From CADDZP01 sp035948135 (GTDB lineage: Bacteria; Actinomycetota; Acidimicrobiia; Acidimicrobiales; AC-14): a stretch of 64,000 nt of DNA. The stretch spans positions 1 to 64,000 of the forward strand of contig DASZJL010000116.1 of assembly GCA_035948135.1 (NCBI GenBank). Direction: 5' to 3'. How positions within the stretch are numbered: the stretch's first letter is position 1; each line of letters opens with the position of its first letter. Shown in pieces: positions 15,417-23,953 of this stretch. The notes beneath the pieces were generated by a model. That model worked only from the letters and a program-made list of their open reading frames with translations, was not told the DNA's origin and made no database searches. A program made the position numbers and the translations under genes.

Positions 15417-16244
15417 TCAAGCCAAGAAGTCGGGCGCGGTCCTTTGCCGCTGGGCCTTGATGCCGACCCGCAGGTCCGGATGGGACAGGGCGGTGTTCAT
15501 GTCTTCGACCGAGCGGCGGTAGGCGTCGTCGAGGTCGCCGGTGGCGTCGACGAGGACCTGGCGCTTCATCGTGCGCAGTGACTGGGCCGAGCTCTCTCGC
15601 GCGAGTCGGCGGGCGTACTCCAGGGCGGCGGCCACGACCTCGCCCTCGGGGCGCACCCGTTGGGCCCATCCGAGCTCAGCGACCTCGGCGCCTGATCGCG
15701 TGCGCGTGTCATACAGGAGGTCGAGGGCGTTGGGGATGCCGACCATGCGAGGCAGCAGCCAGCCGATGCCGTACTCGGCGGGCAGGCCGAACCGGGCGAA
15801 GGCGGTGGTGATGCGCGCCGTCTCGCTGACGAGGCGCAGGTCGGCGTAGGTGGCGACCACGAAGCCGGCGCCCGCGCACGCGCCTTCGATGGCGGCGATG
15901 ACCGGCACCCCGATGGCGAGCGGCGCGGTGTGGTTGTGGCGCAGGGCGGTCGGGGTCCCCGGCGGGTACGGCGGCAGGGTGGCGCGCTCCTTTTCATATG
16001 CGCCGTTGCCGTCGCTGATGGCGTCGAGCGTGGCCACGTCGGCGCCCGCGCAGAACGTGCCGCCCGCGCCGGTGAGCACGAGGATCCGCACGTCAGGGTC
16101 CTGGTCGGCGTGGTGCAGGGCCCACCGGTACTCGACCGCCATGGGCCCACCCCAGAGGTTGCCCTTTTCCGGCCGGTTGAGCGTGACGAGGGCGACACCT
16201 TGGTCGACTTCGTACGTCAGCTCTCGGAACTCCGACGGGTTCAC
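15417..16244 (-). CDS. Enoyl-CoA hydratase/isomerase (crotonase) family
   Basis: A 275-residue crotonase-fold protein, the last gene of the leftward arm that begins at 21441. Oxyanion-hole segments are FCAGADVATLD and an IEGACAGAGFVVATYADLRL block. The glutamate in SETARITTAFARFGLPAEYG is a candidate acid/base. GTG 16244 overlaps the preceding stop as GTGA. It probably hydrates or isomerises an enoyl-CoA in the same pathway as the acyl-CoA dehydrogenase and ALDH upstream. The substrate is not known. Confidence 0.85.
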   Translation of the reverse strand: MNPSEFRELTYEVDQGVALVTLNRPEKGNLWGGPMAVEYRWALHHADQDPDVRILVLTGAGGTFCAGADVATLDAISDGNGAYEKERATLPPYPPGTPTALRHNHTAPLAIGVPVIAAIEGACAGAGFVVATYADLRLVSETARITTAFARFGLPAEYGIGWLLPRMVGIPNALDLLYDTRTRSGAEVAELGWAQRVRPEGEVVAAALEYARRLARESSAQSLRTMKRQVLVDATGDLDDAYRRSVEDMNTALSHPDLRVGIKAQRQRTAPDFLA

Positions 16245-17287
16245 GAGGTGAGCGCCTTCCAGAACAGACGCAAGTCGTCGAGCTGGTCGCCCAGGTCGGG
16301 CTTTCGCAGCTCAATTACGAGTTCGTCGATGCCCGCGGCCCGGTAGCGGTCGGCGCGTTCGGCGATGCGCTCGGGCGGGCCGTACAGCCCGACCGAGTCC
16401 GCATACTCGTCGGTGACGGCCGCCTTGGCGCCGCGGCGGTCTCCGGCCTGCCAGCGCTCCGTGATGCGGTCGACCATCGGCCCGTGGCCTGTGCGCCGAG
16501 CCGCCGCGGCGTAGAAGTTCTGCTCCTTGCTGCCCATGCCGCCCAGATAGAAGGCCGACCATCGGCGCTCGAGGTCGAGCAGCGCGTTGACGTCATCGCC
16601 CACGGCCACGGGGACAACGGGGGCGAGGCGGACGTCGGCGCGGCGGTGGGTTCGGTCGAGCGCCGCTTCGAGGTCGCCCGCAAAGGCGGAGTGGCTGTCG
16701 GGCGAGTACGGCGTCGGGGTCCAGCCGTCGGCCAGCTCGGCCGTCAACTGCTGGTTCTTCGGCCCCAAGGCGCCGAGGTAGATCGGCACGTGCATCGGCT
16801 CGCCCAGTTGGCTGAAGCGCAGCGCCCGGCCCCGGCTGTCGGGCAGCGGGAGCGTGACCACGTCGCCGTCGTGGCTCACGGGCTCACCGGACAACGCGCG
16901 GCGGACGATCTCGACGGTGTCGCGCGTGCGCGCCAGCGGGCGGTCGAAGGGAACGCCGTGCCAGCCCTCGACGACCTGGGGCCCCGACGTCCCCAGGCCC
17001 AGGCGGAATCTTCCCTCCGAAAGGCTGTGCAGGGCGGCCGCCAACCCGGCGGTGGCGGCCGGCGTGCGGGCGTAGATCGACAACACGTGCGTCCCGAGCC
17101 ACATCCGTCGGGTGCTGGCCGCCACCCATCCGAGCACGGCGCCGGCGTCGAAGCCCCACGGCTCGTTCACCCACACGCCGTCGAGCCCGAGATCTTCCGC
17201 TTCGGCCACGAGGGCGGCCAGCGCCTTGGCGTCGGCGTAGCGGATGCGAACCGAGACCGAAAGCGGCGCGTCGCTCGTCGAGCTCAT
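16241..17287 (-). CDS. LLM-class, probably F420-dependent, oxidoreductase
   Basis: A 348-residue TIM-barrel protein of the luciferase-like monooxygenase family. It has the N-terminal strand SVRIRYADAKALAALVAEAE and a WVNEPWGFDAGAVLGWVAAS block. Family sequences WLGTHVLSIYARTPAATAGL and GRFRLGLGTSGPQVVEGWHG follow. These match the F420-dependent branch rather than flavin luciferases. ATG 17287 overlaps the upstream stop as ATGA. Its place between two crotonases suggests it reduces or oxidises a carbonyl or double bond of a CoA-linked ring compound, which is inference. Confidence 0.82.
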   Translation of the reverse strand: MSSTSDAPLSVSVRIRYADAKALAALVAEAEDLGLDGVWVNEPWGFDAGAVLGWVAASTRRMWLGTHVLSIYARTPAATAGLAAALHSLSEGRFRLGLGTSGPQVVEGWHGVPFDRPLARTRDTVEIVRRALSGEPVSHDGDVVTLPLPDSRGRALRFSQLGEPMHVPIYLGALGPKNQQLTAELADGWTPTPYSPDSHSAFAGDLEAALDRTHRRADVRLAPVVPVAVGDDVNALLDLERRWSAFYLGGMGSKEQNFYAAAARRTGHGPMVDRITERWQAGDRRGAKAAVTDEYADSVGLYGPPERIAERADRYRAAGIDELVIELRKPDLGDQLDDLRLFWKALTS

Positions 17288-18063
17288 CTGAGCTCGTACG
17301 GCGGACGGTCCTCCTTCACGAAGTCGACCTTCGTGAGCGGGTTCGTCAGCTGCGGATAGAGGAGCGGCACCTGCCGGGCGGCCTCGGGCGACATCGACAG
17401 CGAGTCCCACACCGCCTTGACGGTGCCCTGCACCGCGAGGGGCGGCTTGTCGGCCAACCGGTTGGCGAGCTCGTCGGCGCGCGCCCACAGGTGGGCCCGA
17501 GGCACGACCTCGCTCACCAGCCCGATCTCCCGCGCCCGCGCCGCGGACATGCGCTCGTCGAGACCGAACAGGGCGATGCGCATCACCTCGCCGAACGGCA
17601 TGCGCCGCAGCAGGCCGGCGGGCTCGAGGGCCGACGCCATGCCGTAGGTCGTGTGGGGGTCGAAGAACGTGGTGTCGTCGGCGCAGATGACGACGTCGGC
17701 CTCGTTGACCCAATAGAAGGCGCCCCCTGCGACCATGCCGTGCAGCGCGCAGAGGAGCGGCTTCCAGACCCGGTTCTGCTTGGCGCCCAAGTAGAAGCCG
17801 GGGTCCTCTTCGCTGAAGGGGTTGGGGTGGCGGTCGCGGCCCTCCTTGCGGTCGACACCCGTCGAGAAGGCGCGCTCGCCGTTGGCGCGGAGGACGACAG
17901 CGTGGATGTCGTCGTCGGTGCGGCACCGGCGCCAGATCTCGCCGAACTCCTGGAGCATCGTCTCGTTGAAGGCGTTGAGAACGTGGGGTCGGTCGAGGGT
18001 GATCGTCGCCACGTGGGCGGGCGAGACGTCGAAGCACACGGTGGTGAAGTCGACGTCGCTCAT
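17284..18063 (-). CDS. Enoyl-CoA hydratase/isomerase family protein 2
   Basis: A 259-residue crotonase-fold protein with the N-terminal ITLDRPHVLNAFNETMLQEF motif, FSTGVDRKEGRDRHPNPFSE around the first oxyanion segment, and LCALHGMVAGGAFYWVNEAD as the second. The usual catalytic glutamates are not obvious, so it may be a lyase or isomerase instead of a hydratase. ATG 18063 overlaps the acyl-CoA dehydrogenase stop, and its own stop overlaps the LLM gene start (ATGA both times), so the block is tightly coupled. Confidence 0.83.
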   Translation of the reverse strand: MSDVDFTTVCFDVSPAHVATITLDRPHVLNAFNETMLQEFGEIWRRCRTDDDIHAVVLRANGERAFSTGVDRKEGRDRHPNPFSEEDPGFYLGAKQNRVWKPLLCALHGMVAGGAFYWVNEADVVICADDTTFFDPHTTYGMASALEPAGLLRRMPFGEVMRIALFGLDERMSAARAREIGLVSEVVPRAHLWARADELANRLADKPPLAVQGTVKAVWDSLSMSPEAARQVPLLYPQLTNPLTKVDFVKEDRPPYELR

Positions 18064-19361
18064 GGGGCGGCCGCCTGCGACGGCGTGGGCTCCCTCGGCA
18101 GGCCCAGGAGGCGCTCGCCGACCATCGTCTTCAGCACCTCGTCGGTGCCGCCGCCCAGCCGGTAGCCGGGCGCGCCGAGGACCCAGCTGCGCCAGGCGAA
18201 CGTGCCCCACTCCCCCGTGTCGGCGGTGATGCGGGGGCCGAGGAGGTCGGCGGCGGCGCGGCCGATGCGCTCGAGGTTGTCCGAGAGCATCAGCTTGTCG
18301 AGGGCGCGTTCGGGACCGCGCCGCTCTTCGAGCCGCACCGTCTGCATCCGCTGCTGGTGGTAACGGGCGACGCGCAGCCTGATCTCGAGATCGGCCAGGG
18401 TCTGGCGCACGATGGGATCGGCGCTGCAACCGTCACGGCGGGCGAGCTCGCGCAGAAGCCCGAGGGCGCGGGCGGTCATCCCGTGGGAACGGTCGCCGGT
18501 CGACGTGCGTTCGGCCGCGAGCGTGCTGACGGCGACGCGCCACCCGCCGCCCACGTCCCCGACGCGCCGGCCGTCGTCGACGACCACGTCGTCGAGGAAC
18601 ACCTCGGTGAAGCTGGCGCCACCGGTGAGCTGCCGCAGCGGGCGGACGTCGACGCCGTCGGCCTTCATCGGCAGGAGGAAGGCGGTGAGCCCACGGTGCT
18701 TCGGGGCGTCGGGGTCGGTGCGCACCAGAGCGAGACCGACGTCGGCGAACTGGGCGTTGGACGTCCACACCTTCTGGCCGGTGATGCGCCAGCAGTCGCC
18801 ATCCCTGCGCGCCCGGGTCTTGACGTTGGCCAGGTCGGACCCCGCGTCCGGTTCGGAGAACAGCTGGCAGGCCACCGTCGAGCCCTGCTGGATGGGCACC
18901 GCGAACTCGATGATCTGGTCGTCGGACCCGTTGGCGACGAGCGACGGGCTGACCGTCGAGAGCCCCACGCGCAGGGGGCTGACGTCGGGCACCGCGAACT
19001 CCGCCTCGATGGCCCGGTACAGGCGGTCGTGCTCGGGCGAGAGGTCGCGGCCGCCGAACCGCTCCGGTCCGGTGAGCCAGCCGAACCCGTTCTTCCACTT
19101 GGTGCCCTGCCAGTCTTTGGCCTCGGCGACCTCGCGCGCCTCCTCGTCGCCGGTCGTCTCGTGGAAGAGGGCGAGGTTCTCGTCACCCTGTCCCCACTCG
19201 AGGACCTCGGGTTGGCGAGGCGGTGCGTGACCGGCGAGAAAACTCCGGGCTTCGTCTGCGAACTCGGCGCTCATCGGCCTTCGGCCGGTGATTGTGCCGC
19301 CTTCGGCGGCGCTCAGTTCCGAGCGGTCGCTGTCGAGCTGCGCTCGCCACCGATCGCTCAT
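18060..19361 (-). CDS. Acyl-CoA dehydrogenase
   Basis: A 433-residue flavoprotein with the family blocks QGSTVACQLFSEPDAGSDLA, WRITGQKVWTSNAQFADVGL and the C-terminal AAADLLGPRI. The final GGGTDEVLKTMVGERLLGLP matches the CoA/FAD-binding end of actinobacterial FadE proteins, some of which work as heteromers in steroid catabolism; only one subunit gene is seen here. ATG 19361 overlaps the ALDH stop (ATGA). An ATG at 19274 would give a more typical N-terminus and is an alternative start. Confidence 0.88.
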   Translation of the reverse strand: MSDRWRAQLDSDRSELSAAEGGTITGRRPMSAEFADEARSFLAGHAPPRQPEVLEWGQGDENLALFHETTGDEEAREVAEAKDWQGTKWKNGFGWLTGPERFGGRDLSPEHDRLYRAIEAEFAVPDVSPLRVGLSTVSPSLVANGSDDQIIEFAVPIQQGSTVACQLFSEPDAGSDLANVKTRARRDGDCWRITGQKVWTSNAQFADVGLALVRTDPDAPKHRGLTAFLLPMKADGVDVRPLRQLTGGASFTEVFLDDVVVDDGRRVGDVGGGWRVAVSTLAAERTSTGDRSHGMTARALGLLRELARRDGCSADPIVRQTLADLEIRLRVARYHQQRMQTVRLEERRGPERALDKLMLSDNLERIGRAAADLLGPRITADTGEWGTFAWRSWVLGAPGYRLGGGTDEVLKTMVGERLLGLPREPTPSQAAAP

Positions 19362-20830
19362 CGCAGCGACACGTGCACGTTCTTGAGGCGAAGGAACTCG
19401 TCGATGCCCCAGCGGCCGCCTTCGACGCCGTGCCCGCTGGCGTTCCAGCCGCCGAAGGGTGCGGAAGGTGGGAGGGCGGCCATCCCGTTGACCGAGACGT
19501 ACCCGGCGGCGAGGGCGGCGGCGACCCGATGAGCGCGGCCCAGCTCGTTGGTCCACACGTAACCGGCCAGGCCGTAGCGCGTGCGGTTGGCGAGGGCGAC
19601 GGCCTCCTCCTCGTCGTCGAACGGAGCGACGGCGAGCACGGGCCCGAAGATCTCGTCTTGGGCGAGGGGACTGTCGGGATCGACGTCGCCGAACACGGTC
19701 GGCTCGACGAACGTGCCGGGCGCGAGGGCACCATCGGGACGCCCGCCGCCGATCAGCAGCGTGCCGTACCCGCCCTTGTCGGCGGAGCCGATGACGTCGA
19801 GGATGCGGGCGCACGCCGCTTCGCCTGCGACGGGGCCCATCGTCGTGCCGGGTTCGAACGGGTCGCCGAGCGTGAACTTCCGCGTCGCCTCGACGATGCG
19901 CTCGACGACCTCGTCGTAGCGGGGCCGCTGCACGAACACGCGCGTGGGGAGGAAGCAGCCCTGCCCGCTGTTCTGGGCTACGCCGATACGAGCCGCCAGC
20001 TTGCCGGCGACCGCGGGGTCGGCGTCGGCGAATACCAGCGACGCCGACTTGCCCCCGAGCTCGAGGACGAGCGGAGTCTGGTGCTCGGCCGCGGCCATGG
20101 CCACGGCGCGGGCCGTCTCGGTGCCGCCGGTGAAGGAGATCTTGTCGACGTCCGGGTGCCGGCACAGCGCCTCACCCGCCACCGCGCCGCCGGGAATCAC
20201 GTTCACCACGCCGGGCGGGAAGCCGACCTGCTCGCACAGCTCGGCGAAGCGCAGGCTGGAGAACGGCGCCTGCTCCGGTGGCTTGAGGACGACGCAGTTG
20301 CCGGCCGCCAGCGCGGCGGCCGCCTTCAGGGCCAAAGCGATGATCGGTCCGTTCCACGGGATGATGGCGGCTACCACGCCGTACGGCTCGGGCAGGACGT
20401 AGTCGAGGATGGCGCCGGAGCCGACGGGCGCCACCGTGCCTTCCAACTTGTCGGCCCAGCCCGCGTAGTACCGGAACCACTCGGCCGCCTGCACGGTGCC
20501 GGCCGTCCCGGCGGCCAGGGGCTGGCCGATTTCCAGGGCGGTGATGGCGGCCAGCTCGCCGGCGTTGGCCTCCACCGCGTCCGCCAGGTCGAGCAGCAAC
20601 CGTCGCCGGCGCGCCGGCGCGAGGGCCCGCCACTGCGGGAAGGCGTCGCGCCCTGCGCCGACGGCAGCGTCGACGTCGGCCTCGCCGGCCAGGAGGTAGG
20701 AGCCGACGGTGTCGCCGGTGGTGGGGTCGCGGTGCTCACCGCCGCCGCCGGTCGACTTCTCCAGCCAATTCCCCCCGACGTACAGCCGACCCGAAGGCAC
20801 GAGCTCCATCGCCTCGGCGCGTGTCGTCAC
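19358..20830 (-). CDS. Aldehyde dehydrogenase
   Basis: A 490-residue NAD(P)-dependent aldehyde dehydrogenase. The cofactor block is PWNGPIIALALKAAAALAAG (Asn160), with Lys183 in VLKPPEQAP, FTGGTETA for the nucleotide, Glu257 in LELGGKSA as general base and Cys292 in NSGQGCFLP as nucleophile. GTG 20830 overlaps the HAD stop (GTGA). In this arm it would oxidise an aldehyde intermediate to the acid before CoA activation, consistent with a P450-initiated pathway. The substrate is unknown. Confidence 0.9.
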   Translation of the reverse strand: MTTRAEAMELVPSGRLYVGGNWLEKSTGGGGEHRDPTTGDTVGSYLLAGEADVDAAVGAGRDAFPQWRALAPARRRRLLLDLADAVEANAGELAAITALEIGQPLAAGTAGTVQAAEWFRYYAGWADKLEGTVAPVGSGAILDYVLPEPYGVVAAIIPWNGPIIALALKAAAALAAGNCVVLKPPEQAPFSSLRFAELCEQVGFPPGVVNVIPGGAVAGEALCRHPDVDKISFTGGTETARAVAMAAAEHQTPLVLELGGKSASLVFADADPAVAGKLAARIGVAQNSGQGCFLPTRVFVQRPRYDEVVERIVEATRKFTLGDPFEPGTTMGPVAGEAACARILDVIGSADKGGYGTLLIGGGRPDGALAPGTFVEPTVFGDVDPDSPLAQDEIFGPVLAVAPFDDEEEAVALANRTRYGLAGYVWTNELGRAHRVAAALAAGYVSVNGMAALPPSAPFGGWNASGHGVEGGRWGIDEFLRLKNVHVSLR

Positions 20831-21441
20831 GGCGCCACTGTCTCGAGCACACCGAGGTCGGCCAGGGCGGCGCGGCAGCCGTCCACGCCGGTGAAGTGGA
20901 TGGCGTGGATGCCCAATGCGAGGGCCGCCGGCAGGTTCTGCTCCAGGTCGTCGAAGAAGGCGACCTCGTCGGCGTCCCGGCCAAGGCGGTCGAGCAGCAG
21001 GCGGTACACGGCGGGGTCGGGCTTGCGCAGGCCGACGTCGGACGAGTCGACCTCCACGTCGAAAAGGTGGTGGGGGAAGTCGTCCCGCCACGTCGCCTCC
21101 TTGACGTTGTTGGTCAGCAACGCCGTGGCGCAGCGCCGCTGCACCTGGTCGACGAGCGAGAGCATCTCGGGCTCGAGGCGCTGGCCCTGGGCGGCGGCGT
21201 CGGCCAGGGCGTGGATGTCGACCGCGACGCCGTGGCCGATGCTGCACTCGATGCACACATGCTTGAAGAACTGGCGCGAGCTCACGGCGCCGACCTCGAC
21301 CTGGGCCATGACGTTGCCGGTGAACAAGGAGGTGAGGAGCCCGCCCGGCAGCCCGACTTCCCGGGCGTACGCCTCGAGCCCGGCGAAGGGCGGCACGGTC
21401 AGCACGCCGCCAAAGTCGAACGCCACGGCCGTGACCGCCAT
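20827..21441 (-). CDS. HAD-superfamily hydrolase of the epoxide-hydrolase-N/ACAD10 type
   Basis: A 204-residue HAD protein, first gene of the leftward arm. Motif I is FDFGGVLT, with the nucleophile Asp9 followed by Gly where classical HAD enzymes have the second Asp; this form is common in ACAD10-like and soluble-epoxide-hydrolase-N proteins. Motif II is LLTNN, and motif III/IV is GLRKPDPAVY and VAFFDDLEQNL. Upstream are GAGAGGG as ribosome site, a CATAAT -10-like element, and the palindrome at 21458-21482. It may be a phosphatase or salvage enzyme; similar proteins are often encoded beside acyl-CoA dehydrogenases. Confidence 0.82.
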   Translation of the reverse strand: MAVTAVAFDFGGVLTVPPFAGLEAYAREVGLPGGLLTSLFTGNVMAQVEVGAVSSRQFFKHVCIECSIGHGVAVDIHALADAAAQGQRLEPEMLSLVDQVQRRCATALLTNNVKEATWRDDFPHHLFDVEVDSSDVGLRKPDPAVYRLLLDRLGRDADEVAFFDDLEQNLPAALALGIHAIHFTGVDGCRAALADLGVLETVAP

Positions 21442-21457
21442 TTGCCTACCCTCTCAC

Positions 21458-21482
21458 TAATCGCTGAATTATGCAACGATTA
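21458..21482. promoter_or_regulatory. Palindromic operator A (core CGCTGAATTATGCAACG), promoter of HAD-ALDH-FadE arm
   Basis: The 25-base near-palindrome is centred on TTAT, with core CGCTGAATTATGCAACG at 21462-21478 and outer arms TAATCG and CGATTA. It covers a CATAAT -10-like element read leftward toward the HAD gene 17 bases away. Copies with 16 of 17 and 13-14 of 17 core matches are at 25167-25183 and 29245-29261. The symmetry and size suit a TetR- or GntR-type dimer. Confidence 0.7.
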
Positions 21483-21487
21483 CACAG

Positions 21488-21559
21488 AACCTCTCCAAGT
21501 CTCGAATCGCGGGCCTCAAACGGGAACGAACGGAGCGTTCTCGCGGACTTGGAGAGGTT
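21488..21559 (-). terminator. Large stem-loop after the thiolase-like gene
   Basis: AACCTCTCCAAGTC at 21488-21501 is perfectly complementary to GACTTGGAGAGGTT at 21546-21559. Inside the 44-base loop are further complementary pieces: CGCG at 21508 and 21542, and GAACG at 21524-21528 with CGTTC at 21536-21540. It lies 5 bases beyond the stop of the thiolase-like gene and just upstream of operator A. It may end the P450 arm before the HAD promoter. It has no U tract, so a Rho-dependent stop, RNA-stability structure or small RNA is also possible. Confidence 0.55.
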
Positions 21560-21564
21560 GGGCG

Positions 21565-22746
21565 TCAGCGGGTCAGCAGGAGGCAGCCAGCGAGGGGGCC
21601 ACCGCCGGCGCTGACCACGGCGACCTCGGGGCGGTCTCGAACCTGGCGGGCCACGCCGTCGCCGCGCAGCTGCACCACCGCCTCGTGCAACATCCCGTAT
21701 CCGTGCAGGCGGCCGCCCGAGAGTTGGCCGCCCTGGGTGTTCAGCGGCAGCGGGCCGTCGAGCGAGATCGCTTTGCCGCCGTCCACGAACGGGCCGCCGT
21801 CGCCGACATCGCAGAAGCCCAGGGCCTCGAGCCACGCCAGGGCGAGGATGCTAAAGCCGTCGTACAGCTCGGCCACGTCGACGTCGGACGGGCGCAGGTC
21901 GGTGCGCTGCCACAGCGCCTCGGCCGCGCCGGTGGCGGCCATGCCGGCCAGCCCGTCGATCTGGTCCCAGGCGAACGGGCCGCGCAGCCCGCAACCGACA
22001 GCCTCGAGGTGCACCGGGTCCCGGCGCCCGTCGCGCCCGCGGTCCCGGGCGGACACGACCACCGCCGTCGACCCGTCGACCGGCACGTCGCAGTCGTAGA
22101 GACACAGCGGCGTCGAGATCATTCGCGCCCCGAGGTAGTCGTCGAGCGTGAGCGGGTCGCGGAACACGGCGTTCGGGTTCAGCGCTGCGTTGGCGCGCGC
22201 GTTGCAGGCGATGGCACCGAGCTGCTCACGGGTCGTGCCGTAGCGCTCGAAGTGATGCTGGGCGTACAGGGCGATCCAGTTGGCGGCCGACGGCGCACCG
22301 AACGGCGCCAACCATCGCCGCCAGTCGCGAACGAGCGGCTCGGCCGCCACGACGTCGGCGCGGCCGCCCGCCCGCTGGGCGCTCGACTCGCGGACCGTGC
22401 GGAAGCAGAGGACGTGGGAGGCGAGTCCGCAGGCGACGGCCATGGACGCGTCGATGAACGGGCCGAGCTGGCCCGACGTCTGGGGAGAGCCTTCAAACCA
22501 CCGCAACGGGAGATCGAGCGCGTCGCGCAGCTCCCACACGCCACAGCCCGCGAACCCGGGGTCGGCGGACTCCCCCGGGAAGGTAGCGACGCCGTCGATG
22601 TCCGCAGGCAAGAGGCCGGCGTCGTCGATCGCCGCGAGTGCCGCGTCGACCGTGAGGTCGAGCCCGCTGCGGCCCAGGCGGCGGCCGATGGCGGACTGGC
22701 CAATCCCGGTGATCGCCACCGTCGCCTCGAAGCGCTGATCGATCAC
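21565..22746 (-). CDS. Thiolase-like (Ltp/aldolase-type) protein without active-site Cys
   Basis: A 393-residue thiolase-fold protein, the last gene of the P450 arm. The N-terminus (VAITGIGQSAIGRRLGRSGL) and the C-terminal LNTQGGQLSGGRLHGYGMLH block place it among actinobacterial lipid-transfer/thiolase-like proteins. Where classical thiolases have the acyl-binding Cys, this one reads GSPQTSGQLGPFIDASMAVA with no Cys. Tyr in AELYDGFS is kept. Known Ltp2-type members act as retro-aldolases in steroid side-chain breakdown together with a DUF35 partner, and a DUF35 gene precedes this one with a GTGA overlap. A carbon-carbon lyase role is likely but inferred. Confidence 0.8.
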   Translation of the reverse strand: MIDQRFEATVAITGIGQSAIGRRLGRSGLDLTVDAALAAIDDAGLLPADIDGVATFPGESADPGFAGCGVWELRDALDLPLRWFEGSPQTSGQLGPFIDASMAVACGLASHVLCFRTVRESSAQRAGGRADVVAAEPLVRDWRRWLAPFGAPSAANWIALYAQHHFERYGTTREQLGAIACNARANAALNPNAVFRDPLTLDDYLGARMISTPLCLYDCDVPVDGSTAVVVSARDRGRDGRRDPVHLEAVGCGLRGPFAWDQIDGLAGMAATGAAEALWQRTDLRPSDVDVAELYDGFSILALAWLEALGFCDVGDGGPFVDGGKAISLDGPLPLNTQGGQLSGGRLHGYGMLHEAVVQLRGDGVARQVRDRPEVAVVSAGGGPLAGCLLLTR

Positions 22747-23147
22747 GCTGCGGCGGGGCGAAAGACGGGGAGCCAGATGTCGTCGGCCAGCGGTTCGAAC
22801 TCGACGGTGACCGCCATTCCGGCGGCGACCCGCTCGGGGTCGCACCCGACGACGTTCGTGAGCATGCGCAGGCCCGGCTGCTCGACCAGCTCGACGATGG
22901 CCACGACGTACGGCGGGGGCAGCGACGGTAACCAGGGCTGGTGGTTCACGGTCGCGGCCCACACCGTCGCCCCCCCGCTCACCGGCTCGGGCCCGACCTC
23001 GCGGTCGTAGCAATGCGGGCACACGGGCGCCGGGGGGTGGAACCACCGCCGGCAGGCGCGGCAGCGGTGCACGAGCAGTCGCCCTGTAGCGCCGCCCGCC
23101 CAGAAGGCCCGCTCGTCTTCGGTCGGGACCGGCAGCGGGCGGGGCAC
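22743..23147 (-). CDS. DUF35 OB-fold zinc-ribbon protein, partner of thiolase-like enzyme
   Basis: A 134-residue protein with an N-terminal rubredoxin-like zinc ribbon (CRACRR and CPHCYD, two CxxC pairs about 12 residues apart) and a C-terminal OB fold (ATVWAATVNHQPWLPSLPPP, YVVAIVELVEQPGLRMLTNV). Proteins of this type bind acyl-CoA and form complexes with thiolase-like or aldolase partners. The stop overlaps the thiolase-like start as GTGA, which supports a complex with it. GTG 23147 is the chosen start; no strong ribosome site is seen. Confidence 0.85.
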   Translation of the reverse strand: MPRPLPVPTEDERAFWAGGATGRLLVHRCRACRRWFHPPAPVCPHCYDREVGPEPVSGGATVWAATVNHQPWLPSLPPPYVVAIVELVEQPGLRMLTNVVGCDPERVAAGMAVTVEFEPLADDIWLPVFRPAAA

Positions 23148-23155
23148 TAGGTCAC

Positions 23156-23953
23156 TTACTCGATGCCGGCCATCAGCAGGTCGTTGACGCGGCTCGGGAA
23201 CTCACGGATCGAGTGGAACGAGCCCATGCGGCGCGGCACGACCGAGTTCCTGCGCCCGGCAACGGTCGCGTCGACGATCTTGCCGGCCACGTGCGTCGTG
23301 GTGATCGTCGGCATCGCCTTCACCTTGGCGAAGCGCTTGGAGACGGCGGCGATCGTCGGCGACTGACGGGCGACCTCCATCATGTCGGTCCCCGCCACCT
23401 CACCGAGCTGGACGATCGTGACACGGACCGGCGTCCGGCGCAGCTCGCGCTGCAGGGCGGCGGTGAACTGGGTGAGGCCGGCCTTGGTGCCGCCGTAGGT
23501 GGTGAGCGTCGGCAGCGCGGTGATGCCGGCGACCGAAGAGATGTTGGTGACGCGACCGCGCCCCCGCTCGAGCATTCCCGGCAGGACCTGGCGGGTGAGC
23601 TCCGCGGGCGCCACGCAGTTGAGGGCCCAGCTCGTGCGGATGTCGGCCGCGGCCTGGTCGACCAGGCGGTCGACGGTGGCGAGGGCGGCGTTGTTGAAGA
23701 GCAGGTCGACGGGGCCGCTCTCGTCCTCGATGCGACGGATCAAGCCGTCGACGGTCTCAGGCTCGGAGAGGTCGGCGACGACCGCCGTTCCGTCGATCTC
23801 GTCGGCCAGCGCCTTCAGAGGCACCTCGCTTCGGGCCACGACGGTGACGTGGGCGCCACGCGAGGCAAGTTCGCGCGCCAGTTGATGACCGATGCCCTTG
23901 GACGCGCCAGTGACGACTGCGTGGCTGCCGGACACGGTGAATCGTTCTGCCAT
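23156..23953 (-). CDS. Short-chain dehydrogenase/reductase
   Basis: A 265-residue SDR with the cofactor motif TGASKGIG near residue 16, NNAALAT, the catalytic Ser in ITNISSVAG (ISS) and the YxxxK pair in TYGGTKAG (Tyr and Lys). The ATG at 23953 is preceded by GGGAGG and overlaps the P450 stop as TGATG, so the ATG at 23965 inside the P450 gene was not used. It most likely oxidises the alcohol made by the P450 or reduces a ketone intermediate. Confidence 0.88.
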   Translation of the reverse strand: MAERFTVSGSHAVVTGASKGIGHQLARELASRGAHVTVVARSEVPLKALADEIDGTAVVADLSEPETVDGLIRRIEDESGPVDLLFNNAALATVDRLVDQAAADIRTSWALNCVAPAELTRQVLPGMLERGRGRVTNISSVAGITALPTLTTYGGTKAGLTQFTAALQRELRRTPVRVTIVQLGEVAGTDMMEVARQSPTIAAVSKRFAKVKAMPTITTTHVAGKIVDATVAGRRNSVVPRRMGSFHSIREFPSRVNDLLMAGIE

